DNA from: Fibrobacter sp.
Lineage (GTDB): Bacteria > Fibrobacterota > Fibrobacteria > Fibrobacterales > Fibrobacteraceae
Direction of reading: 5' to 3'
DNA: 64,000 nucleotides
Assembly (NCBI GenBank): GCA_017412605.1
Contig: JAFPWY010000008.1
Coordinates: 124,001 to 188,000 of the forward strand
Shown here: positions 9,565 through 18,477 of the stretch, in pieces
Layout of the letters: the number at the start of each line of letters is the position of its first letter
How positions within the stretch are numbered: position 1 is the first letter of the stretch
The notes under the pieces: generated by a model
Told to the model about the DNA's origin: nothing
Seen by the model: the letters and a program-made list of their open reading frames with translations, nothing else
The model's database searches: none
Program-made: the position numbers and the translations under genes

Positions 9565-9882
9565 CTATAAGTCGTTAATTTTCAACCACTTATAAAGATT
9601 TTGGCCTGTAGAGAGGATTCTTGGGGACTCCGTATGCATTTTTACCGGGAAAAACCGATATCCGGGCATTTTTTCACAGCAAAAAGCCGGTTCCAGAGCC
9701 CCGGAATGCGCTCGTAAACCCGCCGACTCAAAGACCCAGGATTCCGTTGAATGCTCTATCGTATCCCCGAACTCCACTGGTGTCATCGGGAACTCCCAGG
9801 AACCCGCATAGGGCGCCCCCGGCAACCGCCTGCGCACAAGGACACGGTCCCCATATTCGACAATTCCCACGGCAATAAGCAT
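9565..9882 (-). CDS. Nudix-fold protein with a degenerate Nudix box
   Basis: The 105-residue protein begins MLIAVGIVEYGDRVLVRRRLPGAPYAGSWEFP, as MutT-like NTP pyrophosphohydrolases do. The following segment PMTPVEFGDTIEHSTESWVFESAGL lines up without gaps with the Nudix box G-x5-E-x7-R-E-U-x-E-E-x-G-U, but the first Gly is Met/Thr, Arg is Ser, and two of the three metal-binding Glu are Trp and Ser. Only one Glu, the flanking E-x-G turn and AGL remain. It is also short for the family (usually about 130). A GGAGGG site precedes the ATG by about 4 bases, so it is probably translated. Hydrolase activity is doubtful; a binding role or decay is possible. Confidence 0.6.
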   Translation of the reverse strand: MLIAVGIVEYGDRVLVRRRLPGAPYAGSWEFPMTPVEFGDTIEHSTESWVFESAGLRAHSGALEPAFCCEKMPGYRFFPVKMHTESPRILSTGQNLYKWLKINDL

Positions 9883-9993
9883 TTTCCCTCCAAAAAGCCT
9901 AAATATTTTTTTTCTTCGCTCTTGCGAATTTTAAAGTAATTTACAATTTAAGAATCCCGCAGGCAAATGCACCTGCGGAAAAGGTATTACCAT

Positions 9994-11505
9994 ATGACAA
10001 TTACTCTCGGGAGAATTTTCGCATCCGTTGCGCTTGCCGTGTCGGCCGTTTTTGCATCCAAGCAACCCCTCACCATATGGATTATGCCAAACGGGGCGTC
10101 TCCGAAAGAAAAGCTCGAACAGGCTCTGGCTCAGTTTACCCAGCAGACGGGAATCCCCGCCCAGGTCCAAGTACTCGACTGGGGCGAGGCGTGGAACAAA
10201 ATTTCGACAGCCCTTGAATCCGGTGAGAACGCCCCCGACGTATTGCAACTCGGCACGACCTGGGTTCCCTATTTTGCCGCACGCGGAGAACTCAAACCGC
10301 TCAACACGATTCTCCCCCAGATAAACCCCGACAGGTTCGTCCCCATAAGCTGGAGCACGACGCATATCGACTCCGACACGACTATCTATTCCGTCCCCTG
10401 GTTCATCGACATCCGTCCTGTACTCGGGAACAAGCGCATTCTCAAGAAAAACGGCATCACGCGCGAAAGCATCACGACATACCAGGGATTCATGGACGCG
10501 GTCCGCAAAGTGAACGAAGCCAAGGAAACGCTCGAAGACGGAGTCAAGGTGAGAGGTTACGCCTTTCCCGGCAAGAGCGACTGGAACATTCCGCACAATT
10601 TTGCACCCTGGGTCTGGAGCAACGGAGGCTCCTTCGTCAAGAAAGATTCGACCGGCAACTGGCAGGCCAACATCATGGACGAGCACACCCTGCTCGGCAT
10701 CGGACGCTACCTGAAATTCGTTCTCGACACGCTAGTCTCTCCTGAAGCTTTACAGAAAAATTCAGCCCAGATTGCACAGCAGTTCAACAATGGCGAATTT
10801 GCGTTCATCATCCACACCGCAGAAATCATCATGCAGACGCGCATCCACGATGACCGCGGTGGGCTTTCCAATGCGCGCATCGGTACCGACAGCGTGGACG
10901 TATTCCCCATTCCACTGGGCTCCGAAGGCAGCGTGAGCTTTGTCGGCGGTAGCAACCTCGCCATTCCATCCAAGAGCACCCGTCCCGAAGCGGAAAAACT
11001 GATATTATACCTCACACAGGACGACAACCTGGATGCCTACACAAAGCAAATTGGGTTCCTCCCGGCCTCCAAGAACGTTCTCAACTCCTGGTCCACGGAC
11101 TCTGCCTACAGAGTGCTCGTCAAGGCGCTCGAAACGGGACGCACCTACACGACCATTCCGGAATGGGGGGATATCGAACAAATTCTCGTGGCCATGTTCA
11201 GTGCCGTATGGGACCAGCTCGAAATCCAGGCCCTGTACTCCGAAGAAAAGCTCTACGACACGTTCATCGAGTACTCCAAACAAATCAACAAGAGGCTCGG
11301 CTTCCAGGGCACGACAGTCATGACACTTGCCGAATTCCAAGCCCTCTGGCACAAGATTGTCAATCCCACAGACGAGCCCGAGAAACCAAAGGAAGCGACG
11401 AGCACAGACCACATCCGGAACAACCTGCGTATAGCCCCATGGCTGTTTGCGATCCTGTTCGTATTCGGATTTGCCTCCGCCTATAAACGCAAAAGGAAGA
11501 AATAG
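9994..11505 (+). CDS. ABC-type sugar-binding-like protein with C-terminal membrane anchor
   Basis: The product has 503 residues. A signal peptide (TITLGRIFASVALAVSAVFASKQP) precedes a family 1 extracellular solute-binding domain (LTIWIMPNGASPKEKLEQALAQFTQQTGI, APDVLQLGTTWVPYFAARGELKPL, PWFIDIRPVLGNKRILKKNGI). Unlike a normal periplasmic binding protein it ends with a charged linker and a transmembrane segment (APWLFAILFVFGFASAYKRKRKK). No permease or ATPase gene is adjacent. The next gene, 5 bases downstream, encodes a membrane diguanylate cyclase. I infer a carbohydrate sensor in the inner membrane rather than a transporter. The ATG at 9994 has GGAAAAGG about 9 bases upstream; an alternative ATG at 9967 adds nine basic residues. 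Confidence 0.8.
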   Translation: MTITLGRIFASVALAVSAVFASKQPLTIWIMPNGASPKEKLEQALAQFTQQTGIPAQVQVLDWGEAWNKISTALESGENAPDVLQLGTTWVPYFAARGELKPLNTILPQINPDRFVPISWSTTHIDSDTTIYSVPWFIDIRPVLGNKRILKKNGITRESITTYQGFMDAVRKVNEAKETLEDGVKVRGYAFPGKSDWNIPHNFAPWVWSNGGSFVKKDSTGNWQANIMDEHTLLGIGRYLKFVLDTLVSPEALQKNSAQIAQQFNNGEFAFIIHTAEIIMQTRIHDDRGGLSNARIGTDSVDVFPIPLGSEGSVSFVGGSNLAIPSKSTRPEAEKLILYLTQDDNLDAYTKQIGFLPASKNVLNSWSTDSAYRVLVKALETGRTYTTIPEWGDIEQILVAMFSAVWDQLEIQALYSEEKLYDTFIEYSKQINKRLGFQGTTVMTLAEFQALWHKIVNPTDEPEKPKEATSTDHIRNNLRIAPWLFAILFVFGFASAYKRKRKK

Positions 11506-11510
11506 GAATT

Positions 11511-13274
11511 ATGGCTGCCAGCGACATCAAAACAACCCGGATTTCCAAGAGTATCATCTTCAAGAGCATCTTCCTCTTGATCGTTTCCATGTCGCTGATT
11601 ATCGTCTCGGGGACGGTGTTCTTCACGCAACGTCAGCTCAGCCTGATCTTCGAGTGGAGCCACAACAACAACTCCAGCCTTCTGCAACAGGCTTCGGCGA
11701 CCGCTCATAGCGAAATGGAGAAGTTCGGCAGCACGCTTGAACTGCTTGCCAAAACGTCGGCTATCCAGAGCATGATCGCCGATACGGCGGCCAGCTACCT
11801 CAAGAGTTACAACATATCCTCCCTGTTCATCTCCGGCGAAACGGTATCGCTCTTCAACCGCGAAAAGAAGATGATATGCGACAACTCGATGCTGAACACA
11901 TCTCCTGCCGCCTACCCCATCGACTTTAGCAGGATAACGCCACACCGTCCCCTGCTTTCTCCATGGTACCGCGACGAGAACGACACGCCCACGAGAGCTT
12001 TCGGCACGGCAGTCACGGACCTTAGCTCCGGTGACGGCAGCCTGGTCGGCAACTTCTCGTCCAAGCGCCTGTGGAAAATATTCTCGGAACATCGCATCGG
12101 GAAAAACGGGTTCCTAGTCGCCATCAACGCAAGCGGGGAAATCATCTATCATCCCAACCTGAAAAAGTGGTTGAGCGGGAGCCATAAGATTTCCGAGCTC
12201 GGCATCCAAGATATCGATCCAAAAACTTTCGAAATCGACAAAGCAACCTTTATCTCGCTGAATGACGGCAACACCTACCTTACCAACTATGTGTATGATC
12301 CGAACTATGACCTAGGACTCTTCTCATTCCAGCCACAGGCCGAGATAAACAAGCTCGCCATGGCCGTCATTACGGCAAGCGTCATCATCCTCGTAGCATC
12401 CATCATCGCTTTGCTCGCCACAGCTATTTGGCTGTTCTTTATCCTCGGACGCCCGATGAACAGCCTCATCTCGCACATCAAGCAAATCAACAACGGCGAC
12501 CTCGACATCGACGAGATCAACGTCGGACGACGCGACGACGAGATTGGACAGCTTTCCAAGGCGTTCAATACGATGCACGGCACCATCAAGCGGCAGATCT
12601 GCGAACTGAACGCCCACCGCAACATGCTTGAGCAGGAAGTCAAGGAACGCACCCGCGAGCTCGAAATCGCGAACGCGAAGCTGGATATAATTTCAAGGAC
12701 GGACGAACTGACCGGCCTTCCGAACCGTCGCGACATGAATCGCACTGTAAACAACGAAATCGGCCGCAGCGAACGTTCCAAGAAACCGTTCTGCTTTATT
12801 TTCATCGATATCGACCACTTCAAGAGCATCAACGACACGTATGGGCACAGCTGTGGCGACAAGATTCTCCGAGAAGTGGCGCATACGATACGCGGGCTGT
12901 TGCGCCGCTACGACGTGCTGGCCCGCTACGGCGGCGAGGAATTCCTCACGCTCCTCCCGGAGACCGACCTGGACGGCGCGGCCGTGGTGGCAGAGCGTTT
13001 CCGCAAGCAGGTGGAAGAACAGGAATTCACATATGCCGACCACAAGATTAAGGTAACCATCACGCTAGGCGTGACCCGCTTTGACCCAAGACTCGGAGCC
13101 AGCCGCAGCATACAGACCGCCGACAAGGCGCTGTACGAAGGCAAGGAAACCGGACGTAACAGGGTTATCATCTGGGATCCCGCACGCACGACAGAGGACG
13201 ACTACAGAGCGGCCGCCATAGAACTCGCCGAAGAACAAAAGGCGAACAAGCAAAAGAAAAACGGGATAAAGTAA
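11511..13274 (+). CDS. Membrane-bound diguanylate cyclase (cache-like sensor, HAMP, GGDEF)
   Basis: The product has 587 residues and makes cyclic di-GMP from two GTP. Transmembrane helix 1 lies at about 16-38, a periplasmic sensor of dCache-like size at 39-280, and helix 2 at about 283-311. A HAMP domain (about 312-365) and a short coiled coil (about 366-392) lead to the GGDEF domain (about 393-560). The catalytic motif is GGEEF (474-478). The inhibitory site RxxD is present (Arg465-Asp468, exactly five residues before GGEEF), so product feedback inhibition is expected. It lies 5 bases after the anchored binding protein, which suggests that the pair forms one signalling unit linking an extracellular ligand to c-di-GMP. 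Confidence 0.93.
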   Translation: MAASDIKTTRISKSIIFKSIFLLIVSMSLIIVSGTVFFTQRQLSLIFEWSHNNNSSLLQQASATAHSEMEKFGSTLELLAKTSAIQSMIADTAASYLKSYNISSLFISGETVSLFNREKKMICDNSMLNTSPAAYPIDFSRITPHRPLLSPWYRDENDTPTRAFGTAVTDLSSGDGSLVGNFSSKRLWKIFSEHRIGKNGFLVAINASGEIIYHPNLKKWLSGSHKISELGIQDIDPKTFEIDKATFISLNDGNTYLTNYVYDPNYDLGLFSFQPQAEINKLAMAVITASVIILVASIIALLATAIWLFFILGRPMNSLISHIKQINNGDLDIDEINVGRRDDEIGQLSKAFNTMHGTIKRQICELNAHRNMLEQEVKERTRELEIANAKLDIISRTDELTGLPNRRDMNRTVNNEIGRSERSKKPFCFIFIDIDHFKSINDTYGHSCGDKILREVAHTIRGLLRRYDVLARYGGEEFLTLLPETDLDGAAVVAERFRKQVEEQEFTYADHKIKVTITLGVTRFDPRLGASRSIQTADKALYEGKETGRNRVIIWDPARTTEDDYRAAAIELAEEQKANKQKKNGIK

Positions 13275-13275
13275 T

Positions 13276-13347
13276 ACAAAAAATAATCCCTCTCTTGACG
13301 AGAGGGATTATTTTATTTCTGCGGGTGCCAGGACTCGAACCTGGAAC
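13276..13347. repeat. 72-bp direct repeat, copy 1: terminator hairpin plus 3' end of tRNA-Arg
   Basis: This segment repeats at 13491-13562 with one mismatch (A at 13315, G at 13530). It contains the terminator hairpin and, on the minus strand, the T arm and 3' acceptor strand of the tRNA-Arg gene (13319-13347). The rest of the tRNA is absent here: beyond 13347 the sequence changes to GC-rich DNA with two short hairpins (GACGGGC/GCCCGTC at 13361-13378 and CGGCCCG/CGGGCCG nearby). I read it as a tRNA fragment, not a gene. Confidence 0.85.
13282..13312. terminator. Bidirectional rho-independent terminator (within the 72-bp duplication)
   Basis: A 13-bp perfect stem AATAATCCCTCTC / GAGAGGGATTATT closes on TTGAC and is flanked by A and T runs, so it could serve both the cyclase gene (plus) and minus-strand transcripts. 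An identical hairpin occurs at 13497-13527. Confidence 0.85.
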
Positions 13348-13490
13348 GGTTTTAAGACCGGACGGGCTCTCGCCCGTCCTCTCGCAGTCTCGGCCCGCTT
13401 GCGCCGGGCCGCTCCGGCTCACGAAGGTTCCGGCTCGATTCCTGGGGTTTCTGTTATCTTTCTTGGTTGCGAATAAACATCACTATCTCA

Positions 13491-13608
<118 letters not shown>

Positions 13609-13725
13609 TAGATGTGCCCCAAATATAGCTAAAAACATGCCGTTGTCAAGGGGTTTTTGGCAAAAACAAAAAAATAATCTTAAAAAGATTTCTAGATTTA
13701 GCCAAAAAATTTCAAAGAAGCATCG

Positions 13726-16065
13726 ATGAACAAGCTCCTTCCCTACCTCGAAAAAATCAAGCCCGTCCTGGACGTGGTTCTCCAGTTCCTGAAAAAGCTT
13801 TTTTCCGACAAAAAGGTCGTGAAATGGCTGCTCATCCTGTTTATCCCCGTCGTGCTGGCATTCGTTGCCGTCATCGTGACTTACGTGCATTTCTCCCCCG
13901 AACTGCCCTCCCTCTCGCAGCTCGAGCAAATCAACCCGCGCCTTGTCACTAACATCTACGACATGAACGGGAAAATCGCCCACGAATATTATGTGGAACG
14001 CCGTGAATGGGTCAGTTTCGACTCCATCCCCGAAAACGCCTACCACGCCGTGATGGCCATCGAAGACCGCGAATTCTTCAACCACTGGGGCATGAACGTC
14101 TGGGCCATCCCGAGCGCCATCCTGGAAAGCGTGACCTCCGGCAAGAAGATGCGCGGTGCATCCACCCTCACCCAGCAGTTGACAAAGCTTTTGTTCCTCA
14201 CACCGGAACGTTCCATTTCACGTAAGATAAAGGAAGCGATGACGGCCATCCGCATCGAGCAGACCTACACGAAGGAAGAAATCCTCGAATTCTACATGAA
14301 CGAGGTCTACCTGTCCGGCGGAAACTACGGTTTCCAGGCAGCAGGAAGGTTCTACTTCGGTCGCCCGTTGGACAGCCTCACCATCCCCGAAATGGCCGTG
14401 CTCGCCGGCATGCTCCAGCGCCCGGAGGCCTACCGCCCCGACCGCAAGCCTGAAGCCGCCCTCGAACGCCGCAACACGGTCCTCTACGCCATGTACGACG
14501 CCGGTTTCATTACCAAGGACCAGTACCGCGAATTCATCAAGACACCCATCACCCTCGCCGAAAAGGAAGAAGACCAGGGTGCAGGGCTGTACTTCTACGA
14601 AGAAATCCGCAAGTACATGGAAAAGAAGTACGGCGAAAACTCCCTGTACGCAGACGGTGTTTCCATCAACTCGACCATCGACCCCGATATCCAGGCCTTC
14701 GCGGACAGCGTCTCCCAGGTACAGGTGGAAAGGGTGCGCAAGCGCATCAAGCGCAGAGCCTGCAAGAGGCTTTTCCTCCACAAGAAGTATGACATGCCCG
14801 AAGACAGCATCATCGCCCACTTCGACAGCATCTACGCCCTGTTCAAGAAGGATTACCTACAGGAAGACCTCAAGCGTCCGGCACTCAAGCGCCGCTTCCC
14901 CGACAGTATCCTTTACCACCACGCCGAAGTCGCGGCAATCCTTATCGAAAACGAGACCGGAGCCATCCGCGCCATGGTCGGCGGCAGCGACTACAACCAG
15001 TCCCGCTGGAACCGCGCCGTCCAGTCCCTCCGCCAGCCGGGTTCCTCATTCAAGCCGTTCGTTTACGCTACGGCCATGGACAACGGCGCAAGTCCCTGCG
15101 ACTCCGTCAACGACTCCCCCGTCACCATTCCCGACCCGGATGACAAGAACCCGAACAAGGTCTGGCGCCCGGCCAACTTTGACCACGATTTCCAGGGCAT
15201 GATGACGCTCCGCGCCGCCCTCTACAAGTCGAAGAACCTGCCCGCCATCCTCACCGGCATGAAGTACGGCCTCAGCAACGTGGTGAACTACGCCCGTAAA
15301 TTCGGCATCAAGCGTGCACCGCTCATGGCGGTCCCGAGTCTCGCCCTGGGTTCCGTCGGCGCAACCCTCATGGAAATGACATCCGCCTACACAGTGTTCC
15401 CCAACGGCGGTAACCGCATCGAGCCCTACATGATCGAATCCATCGTGGACCGTAACGGCGAAGTCATCGAGAAGAATTCCAAGGTCGAACACGAAGTGCT
15501 CCGCCCGGCATCGGCATACCTGATGGTCGACATGCTCAAGGACGTGAACGTCCGCGGTACGGCTGCACGCGTATGGGCCAGTGGATTCACGCACCCGAGC
15601 GGCGGCAAGACCGGCACGACGAACGACTACACCGACGCCTGGTACATCGGCTTTACCAAGCAGTACACCATGGGCGTGTGGATTGGCTCCGACAGTCCGG
15701 GCACCATGGGCGCAGGCCACACCGGTACCGAAGACGCGCTCCCCATCTGGATTGCCACGATGAAGCAGTTGCACAAGGACCTCCCGCGCAAGCCTTTCCC
15801 CGTGCCTAAGGGAGTCGTGAGTCGCGGTATCTGCAACCACACCGGAAAGATTGCCGGCGAATTCTGCAATTCCAAGACGTACTGCCTCTACACCGCAGGT
15901 TATGCGCCCGAAGAGATGTGCGACGGCAACCATTTCGAAGTCAAGACGAAGTCTGCCGACGACGCAACTCTCTTCAGCAACAAGAACGCCGCCAAGGGTG
16001 TCATCAGCGATCCCAAGGACAAGAAGAGCGGGCCTGTGAAGAAGAGTGCAAGAAAGATGTTCTAG
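13726..16065 (+). CDS. Class A penicillin-binding protein (PBP1A-type)
   Basis: This bifunctional peptidoglycan synthase has 779 residues. A cytoplasmic tail and one transmembrane helix (about 33-53) precede the GT51 transglycosylase domain with AIEDREFFNHWG (catalytic Glu113), GASTLTQQLTK and the substrate-cleft motif. The transpeptidase domain has SSFK (nucleophile Ser440, Lys443) and KTGT (628-631), followed by DAWYIGFT. The C-terminal tail carries five Cys (GICNHTGKIAGEFCNSKTYC...MC), an oddity that may form disulphides in the periplasm. It is transcribed away from the tRNA-Arg gene. Family membership is certain; whether it is best named mrcA or pbpC-like cannot be decided from sequence alone. 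Confidence 0.95.
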   Translation: MNKLLPYLEKIKPVLDVVLQFLKKLFSDKKVVKWLLILFIPVVLAFVAVIVTYVHFSPELPSLSQLEQINPRLVTNIYDMNGKIAHEYYVERREWVSFDSIPENAYHAVMAIEDREFFNHWGMNVWAIPSAILESVTSGKKMRGASTLTQQLTKLLFLTPERSISRKIKEAMTAIRIEQTYTKEEILEFYMNEVYLSGGNYGFQAAGRFYFGRPLDSLTIPEMAVLAGMLQRPEAYRPDRKPEAALERRNTVLYAMYDAGFITKDQYREFIKTPITLAEKEEDQGAGLYFYEEIRKYMEKKYGENSLYADGVSINSTIDPDIQAFADSVSQVQVERVRKRIKRRACKRLFLHKKYDMPEDSIIAHFDSIYALFKKDYLQEDLKRPALKRRFPDSILYHHAEVAAILIENETGAIRAMVGGSDYNQSRWNRAVQSLRQPGSSFKPFVYATAMDNGASPCDSVNDSPVTIPDPDDKNPNKVWRPANFDHDFQGMMTLRAALYKSKNLPAILTGMKYGLSNVVNYARKFGIKRAPLMAVPSLALGSVGATLMEMTSAYTVFPNGGNRIEPYMIESIVDRNGEVIEKNSKVEHEVLRPASAYLMVDMLKDVNVRGTAARVWASGFTHPSGGKTGTTNDYTDAWYIGFTKQYTMGVWIGSDSPGTMGAGHTGTEDALPIWIATMKQLHKDLPRKPFPVPKGVVSRGICNHTGKIAGEFCNSKTYCLYTAGYAPEEMCDGNHFEVKTKSADDATLFSNKNAAKGVISDPKDKKSGPVKKSARKMF

Positions 16066-16148
16066 GGTGCGCTTTTCCCTTGATTTTAAAGGGATTACGT
16101 CATTTCGGCCCTTAACAAAAATCTTAAAATTTTCTATCTTTTGGGCCT

Positions 16149-17222
16149 ATGGAATGGCCGCGCAACATAAAGACTTTGACGACTGACGAGCTTAAGGCTT
16201 GGCTCAGGGACGTCAACGAGAAACAGTACCGCGCCGACCAAATCCAGAAATGGCTTTTCTGCCAGCAGGTCCGCAGTTTTGACGAAATGCTGAACGTTCC
16301 GCCAGCTCTGCGCGAAAAGATGGCCGAGCAGTTCAGCATGCTCGCCCTCAAGGAAAACCAGCACCTGGTCTCTACCGACGGCACCGTGAAATGGCTCCTG
16401 GAAACCTGGGACGGCCACCACATCGAAACCGTGATGATTCCCGCGAATGGACGTTTTTCCGTTTGCGTATCGACGCAGATTGGCTGCGCACAGAACTGCG
16501 CCTTCTGCCGTACCGCCAAGATGGGGTTCACCCGCAACCTCGAAGCCGGCGAAATCCTCGAAGAAATCCTCACCGTCAACTGGTACCTTAAGGACAACGG
16601 CATCCTCGACGAAGAAGGCAAAATCGCCCAGGTCACGAACATCATCTTCATGGGCATGGGCGAACCGCTCAACAACCTGGAGCAGGTCCACCGCGTCTGC
16701 TGCACGCTGCACAACCAGAGCCTTTTCAACATGGGTGCAAAGCGCATGACCGTGAGCACTTCGGGCGTTGTCCCCAAGATGAAGGAACTCGTGGACAGGA
16801 ACACGCCCTGCTGCCTCGCCGTGAGCCTCAACAGCACGAACAACGAATACCGTTCGTCCGTGATGCCCGTGAACAAGGTGTGGCCCATCGAGAAACTGTT
16901 GGAAGCCGTCGACGAATACATCCGCCGCACCGACAACTATGTGACCTTCGAGTTCGTGCTCATCCAAGACATTACCTGCACCCCGAAGGCCGCCAAAGAA
17001 CTTATCCGCATTTGCGCACCGCGCCGCGTGAAGGTGAACGCCATCGTCTTAAACGACGGCGACGATCCGACGCTGCACGCCCCGACCCCCGAAGAGGTCG
17101 AAGATTTTCTCGCCACTGTGCGAGCTGCAGAAGTACAAATAACGATCCGCAACCCCCGCGGCAGGGACATCCTCGCCGCCTGTGGGCAGCTTGCGTACAA
17201 AAAGGAAGGTAAAGAATGTTAA
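16149..17222 (+). CDS. rlmN: Dual-specificity RNA methyltransferase RlmN
   Basis: This radical SAM enzyme methylates C2 of A2503 in 23S rRNA and A37 in some tRNAs. It has 357 residues, typical for the family. The 4Fe-4S motif CAQNCAFC is present (Cys113, Cys117, Cys120), followed by FMGMGEPLNN (SAM-binding GGE-type motif) and the late AACGQL motif, whose Cys is the methyl-carrying catalytic residue. Its stop codon overlaps the start of the next methyltransferase gene by 7 bases, which suggests translational coupling. Confidence 0.96.
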   Translation: MEWPRNIKTLTTDELKAWLRDVNEKQYRADQIQKWLFCQQVRSFDEMLNVPPALREKMAEQFSMLALKENQHLVSTDGTVKWLLETWDGHHIETVMIPANGRFSVCVSTQIGCAQNCAFCRTAKMGFTRNLEAGEILEEILTVNWYLKDNGILDEEGKIAQVTNIIFMGMGEPLNNLEQVHRVCCTLHNQSLFNMGAKRMTVSTSGVVPKMKELVDRNTPCCLAVSLNSTNNEYRSSVMPVNKVWPIEKLLEAVDEYIRRTDNYVTFEFVLIQDITCTPKAAKELIRICAPRRVKVNAIVLNDGDDPTLHAPTPEEVEDFLATVRAAEVQITIRNPRGRDILAACGQLAYKKEGKEC

Positions 17223-17836
17223 CGCAAAACCTCCCGGAATTTTGGGACAACCTCTATGTCGAAGGCAAGGATTATTGGAATTTCAAGAAGGCGACACCTG
17301 CCCTGCTTGAATTCTTCAAGCACCCCTCCTGCCCTGCAACGGGTTCCGTATTGATTCCCGGCGCAGGGTTCGGCTACGACGCCGAAGCCTGGGCAGAACG
17401 TGGTCACGAAGTTCTCGCCGTAGACTTTGCCCCGACAGCTGTGGACGAACTTGACCACTTGAGCCGCAAGCACAAGAACCTGCACTCGCTGGACCTCGAC
17501 CTGTTCTCTCTTTCGCCCAAGGACGCAAAGCGTGGCGGACAGCTTTTCGACATCGTTTACGATTACGGTGCATTCTCTGCAATCCACCCGGGACGTCGCG
17601 ACGAATTTTTCGAAGTCTGCTACAAGATGCTCAAGGACGAAGGCCTGTTCATCTGCCTCATGTACCCGCTTATGAACGGAAAGACCCTGCAGGGTCCTCC
17701 GCACTGCACGAGCGAAGGCGAACTCATGGCCCGCCTGGGCGGCGTGTTCGACGTGGTGGAACGCATCCCCGCAGTGAACAGCATTCCCGGCCGCGAAGGC
17801 AAGGAAGAATTCTGGCTCATGAAGAAGGTTGTTTAG
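17216..17836 (+). CDS. TPMT-like SAM-dependent methyltransferase
   Basis: The product has 206 residues. The N-terminus (PEFWDNLYVEGKDYWNFKKATPAL) and the SAM motif LIPGAGFGYDAEAWAERGHEVLAVDFAPTAVDEL are typical of the thiopurine S-methyltransferase superfamily, which also includes small-molecule thiol and halide methyltransferases. Later motifs (DIVYDYGAFSAIHPGRRDEFFEVCYKMLK) fit the class I fold. The natural substrate is not evident. The start overlaps the rlmN end by 7 bases, so expression is coupled to RlmN, although no functional link is apparent. Confidence 0.85.
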   Translation: MLTQNLPEFWDNLYVEGKDYWNFKKATPALLEFFKHPSCPATGSVLIPGAGFGYDAEAWAERGHEVLAVDFAPTAVDELDHLSRKHKNLHSLDLDLFSLSPKDAKRGGQLFDIVYDYGAFSAIHPGRRDEFFEVCYKMLKDEGLFICLMYPLMNGKTLQGPPHCTSEGELMARLGGVFDVVERIPAVNSIPGREGKEEFWLMKKVV

Positions 17837-17966
17837 CGGTGAGCGATGAGCCATGAGCAGTGAGCAATAAGCTGTGAGCTGTTCAGCATGGTATTAACTA
17901 ATTTTTAAAATTAAAAAGAGCATTGAGCAAAAGTCCTCATCACTCAAAACTCACTGCTCATAACTG
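17835..17966. repeat. Inverted array of degenerate TGAGC/TGAG units
   Basis: The left half repeats tGAGCgaTGAGCcATGAGCagTGAGC; the right half carries the complement (CTCATCACTCAAAACTCACTGCTCAT). A perfect 12-bp inverted repeat, ATGAGCAGTGAG at 17853-17864 and CTCACTGCTCAT at 17950-17961, anchors the symmetry. The AT-rich centre contains TTTTTAAAATTAAAAA. It fills the space between the TPMT-like and ychJ-like genes; no gene is visible in it. Confidence 0.75.
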
Positions 17967-17979
17967 ATAAGGATGGAAT

Positions 17980-18477
17980 ATGTCTAAAGATTTATGTCCC
18001 TGCGGAAGCGGAAAAGAATACGGCGAATGCTGCGAACCGATTATCAAGGGAACTGCCCTGGCCGCCTCCCCCGAAGCCCTGATGCGCTCCCGCTACACGG
18101 CTTATGCCAAGCACGAAATCAAGTGGCTCAAGGATTCTCTCGAAGCAACCCAGCGTAGCGACTTCGACGAACCGAGCGTAACCGCATGGAGCAACGACTC
18201 CGAATGGCTCGGAATCGAAATCAAGCAGACCAAGACCGAAGAAGAAAAGAACATCGGTTGGGTCGAATTCATCGCCCGTTTCAAGCAGGGTAACGTCACC
18301 CGCAACCACCACGAACTCGGCGAGTTCCACAAGGTGGGCGGCGCATGGTTCTTCTACGACGGTCGTGCTGTGAAGCAGGAAACGGTCCGCCACGAAGGTC
18401 CCGTCGTTGGCCGCAATGATCCGTGCCCATGCGGCTCCGGCAAGAAGTACAAGAAGTGCTGCGGAGCAGGAAAATAG
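17980..18477 (+). CDS. YchJ-family protein with two SEC-C motifs
   Basis: The product has 165 residues. It has an N-terminal SEC-C zinc motif ([14 protein letters not shown], 5-18), the YchJ core ([26 protein letters not shown], then a small NTF2-like domain), and a second SEC-C motif at the end ([15 protein letters not shown]). This is the standard YchJ/UPF0225 layout. SEC-C motifs bind zinc and, in SecA, contact SecB and ribosomes; the role of YchJ is not settled. AAGGATGGAAT directly precedes the ATG. The TAG stop codon is itself the first unit of the TAGAG-type repeat array downstream. Confidence 0.9.
   Translation: MSKDLCPCGSGKEYGECCEPIIKGTALAASPEALMRSRYTAYAKHEIKWLKDSLEATQRSDFDEPSVTAWSNDSEWLGIEIKQTKTEEEKNIGWVEFIARFKQGNVTRNHHELGEFHKVGGAWFFYDGRAVKQETVRHEGPVVGRNDPCPCGSGKKYKKCCGAGK

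Noticed and set aside
13320-13440. A possible second tRNA (Leu-like, anticodon loop CTTAAAA) on the minus strand
   Set aside because: Only the T arm and acceptor 3' strand are intact; there is no matching 5' acceptor strand and the anticodon stem does not pair with a seven-base loop. It is a tRNA fragment.
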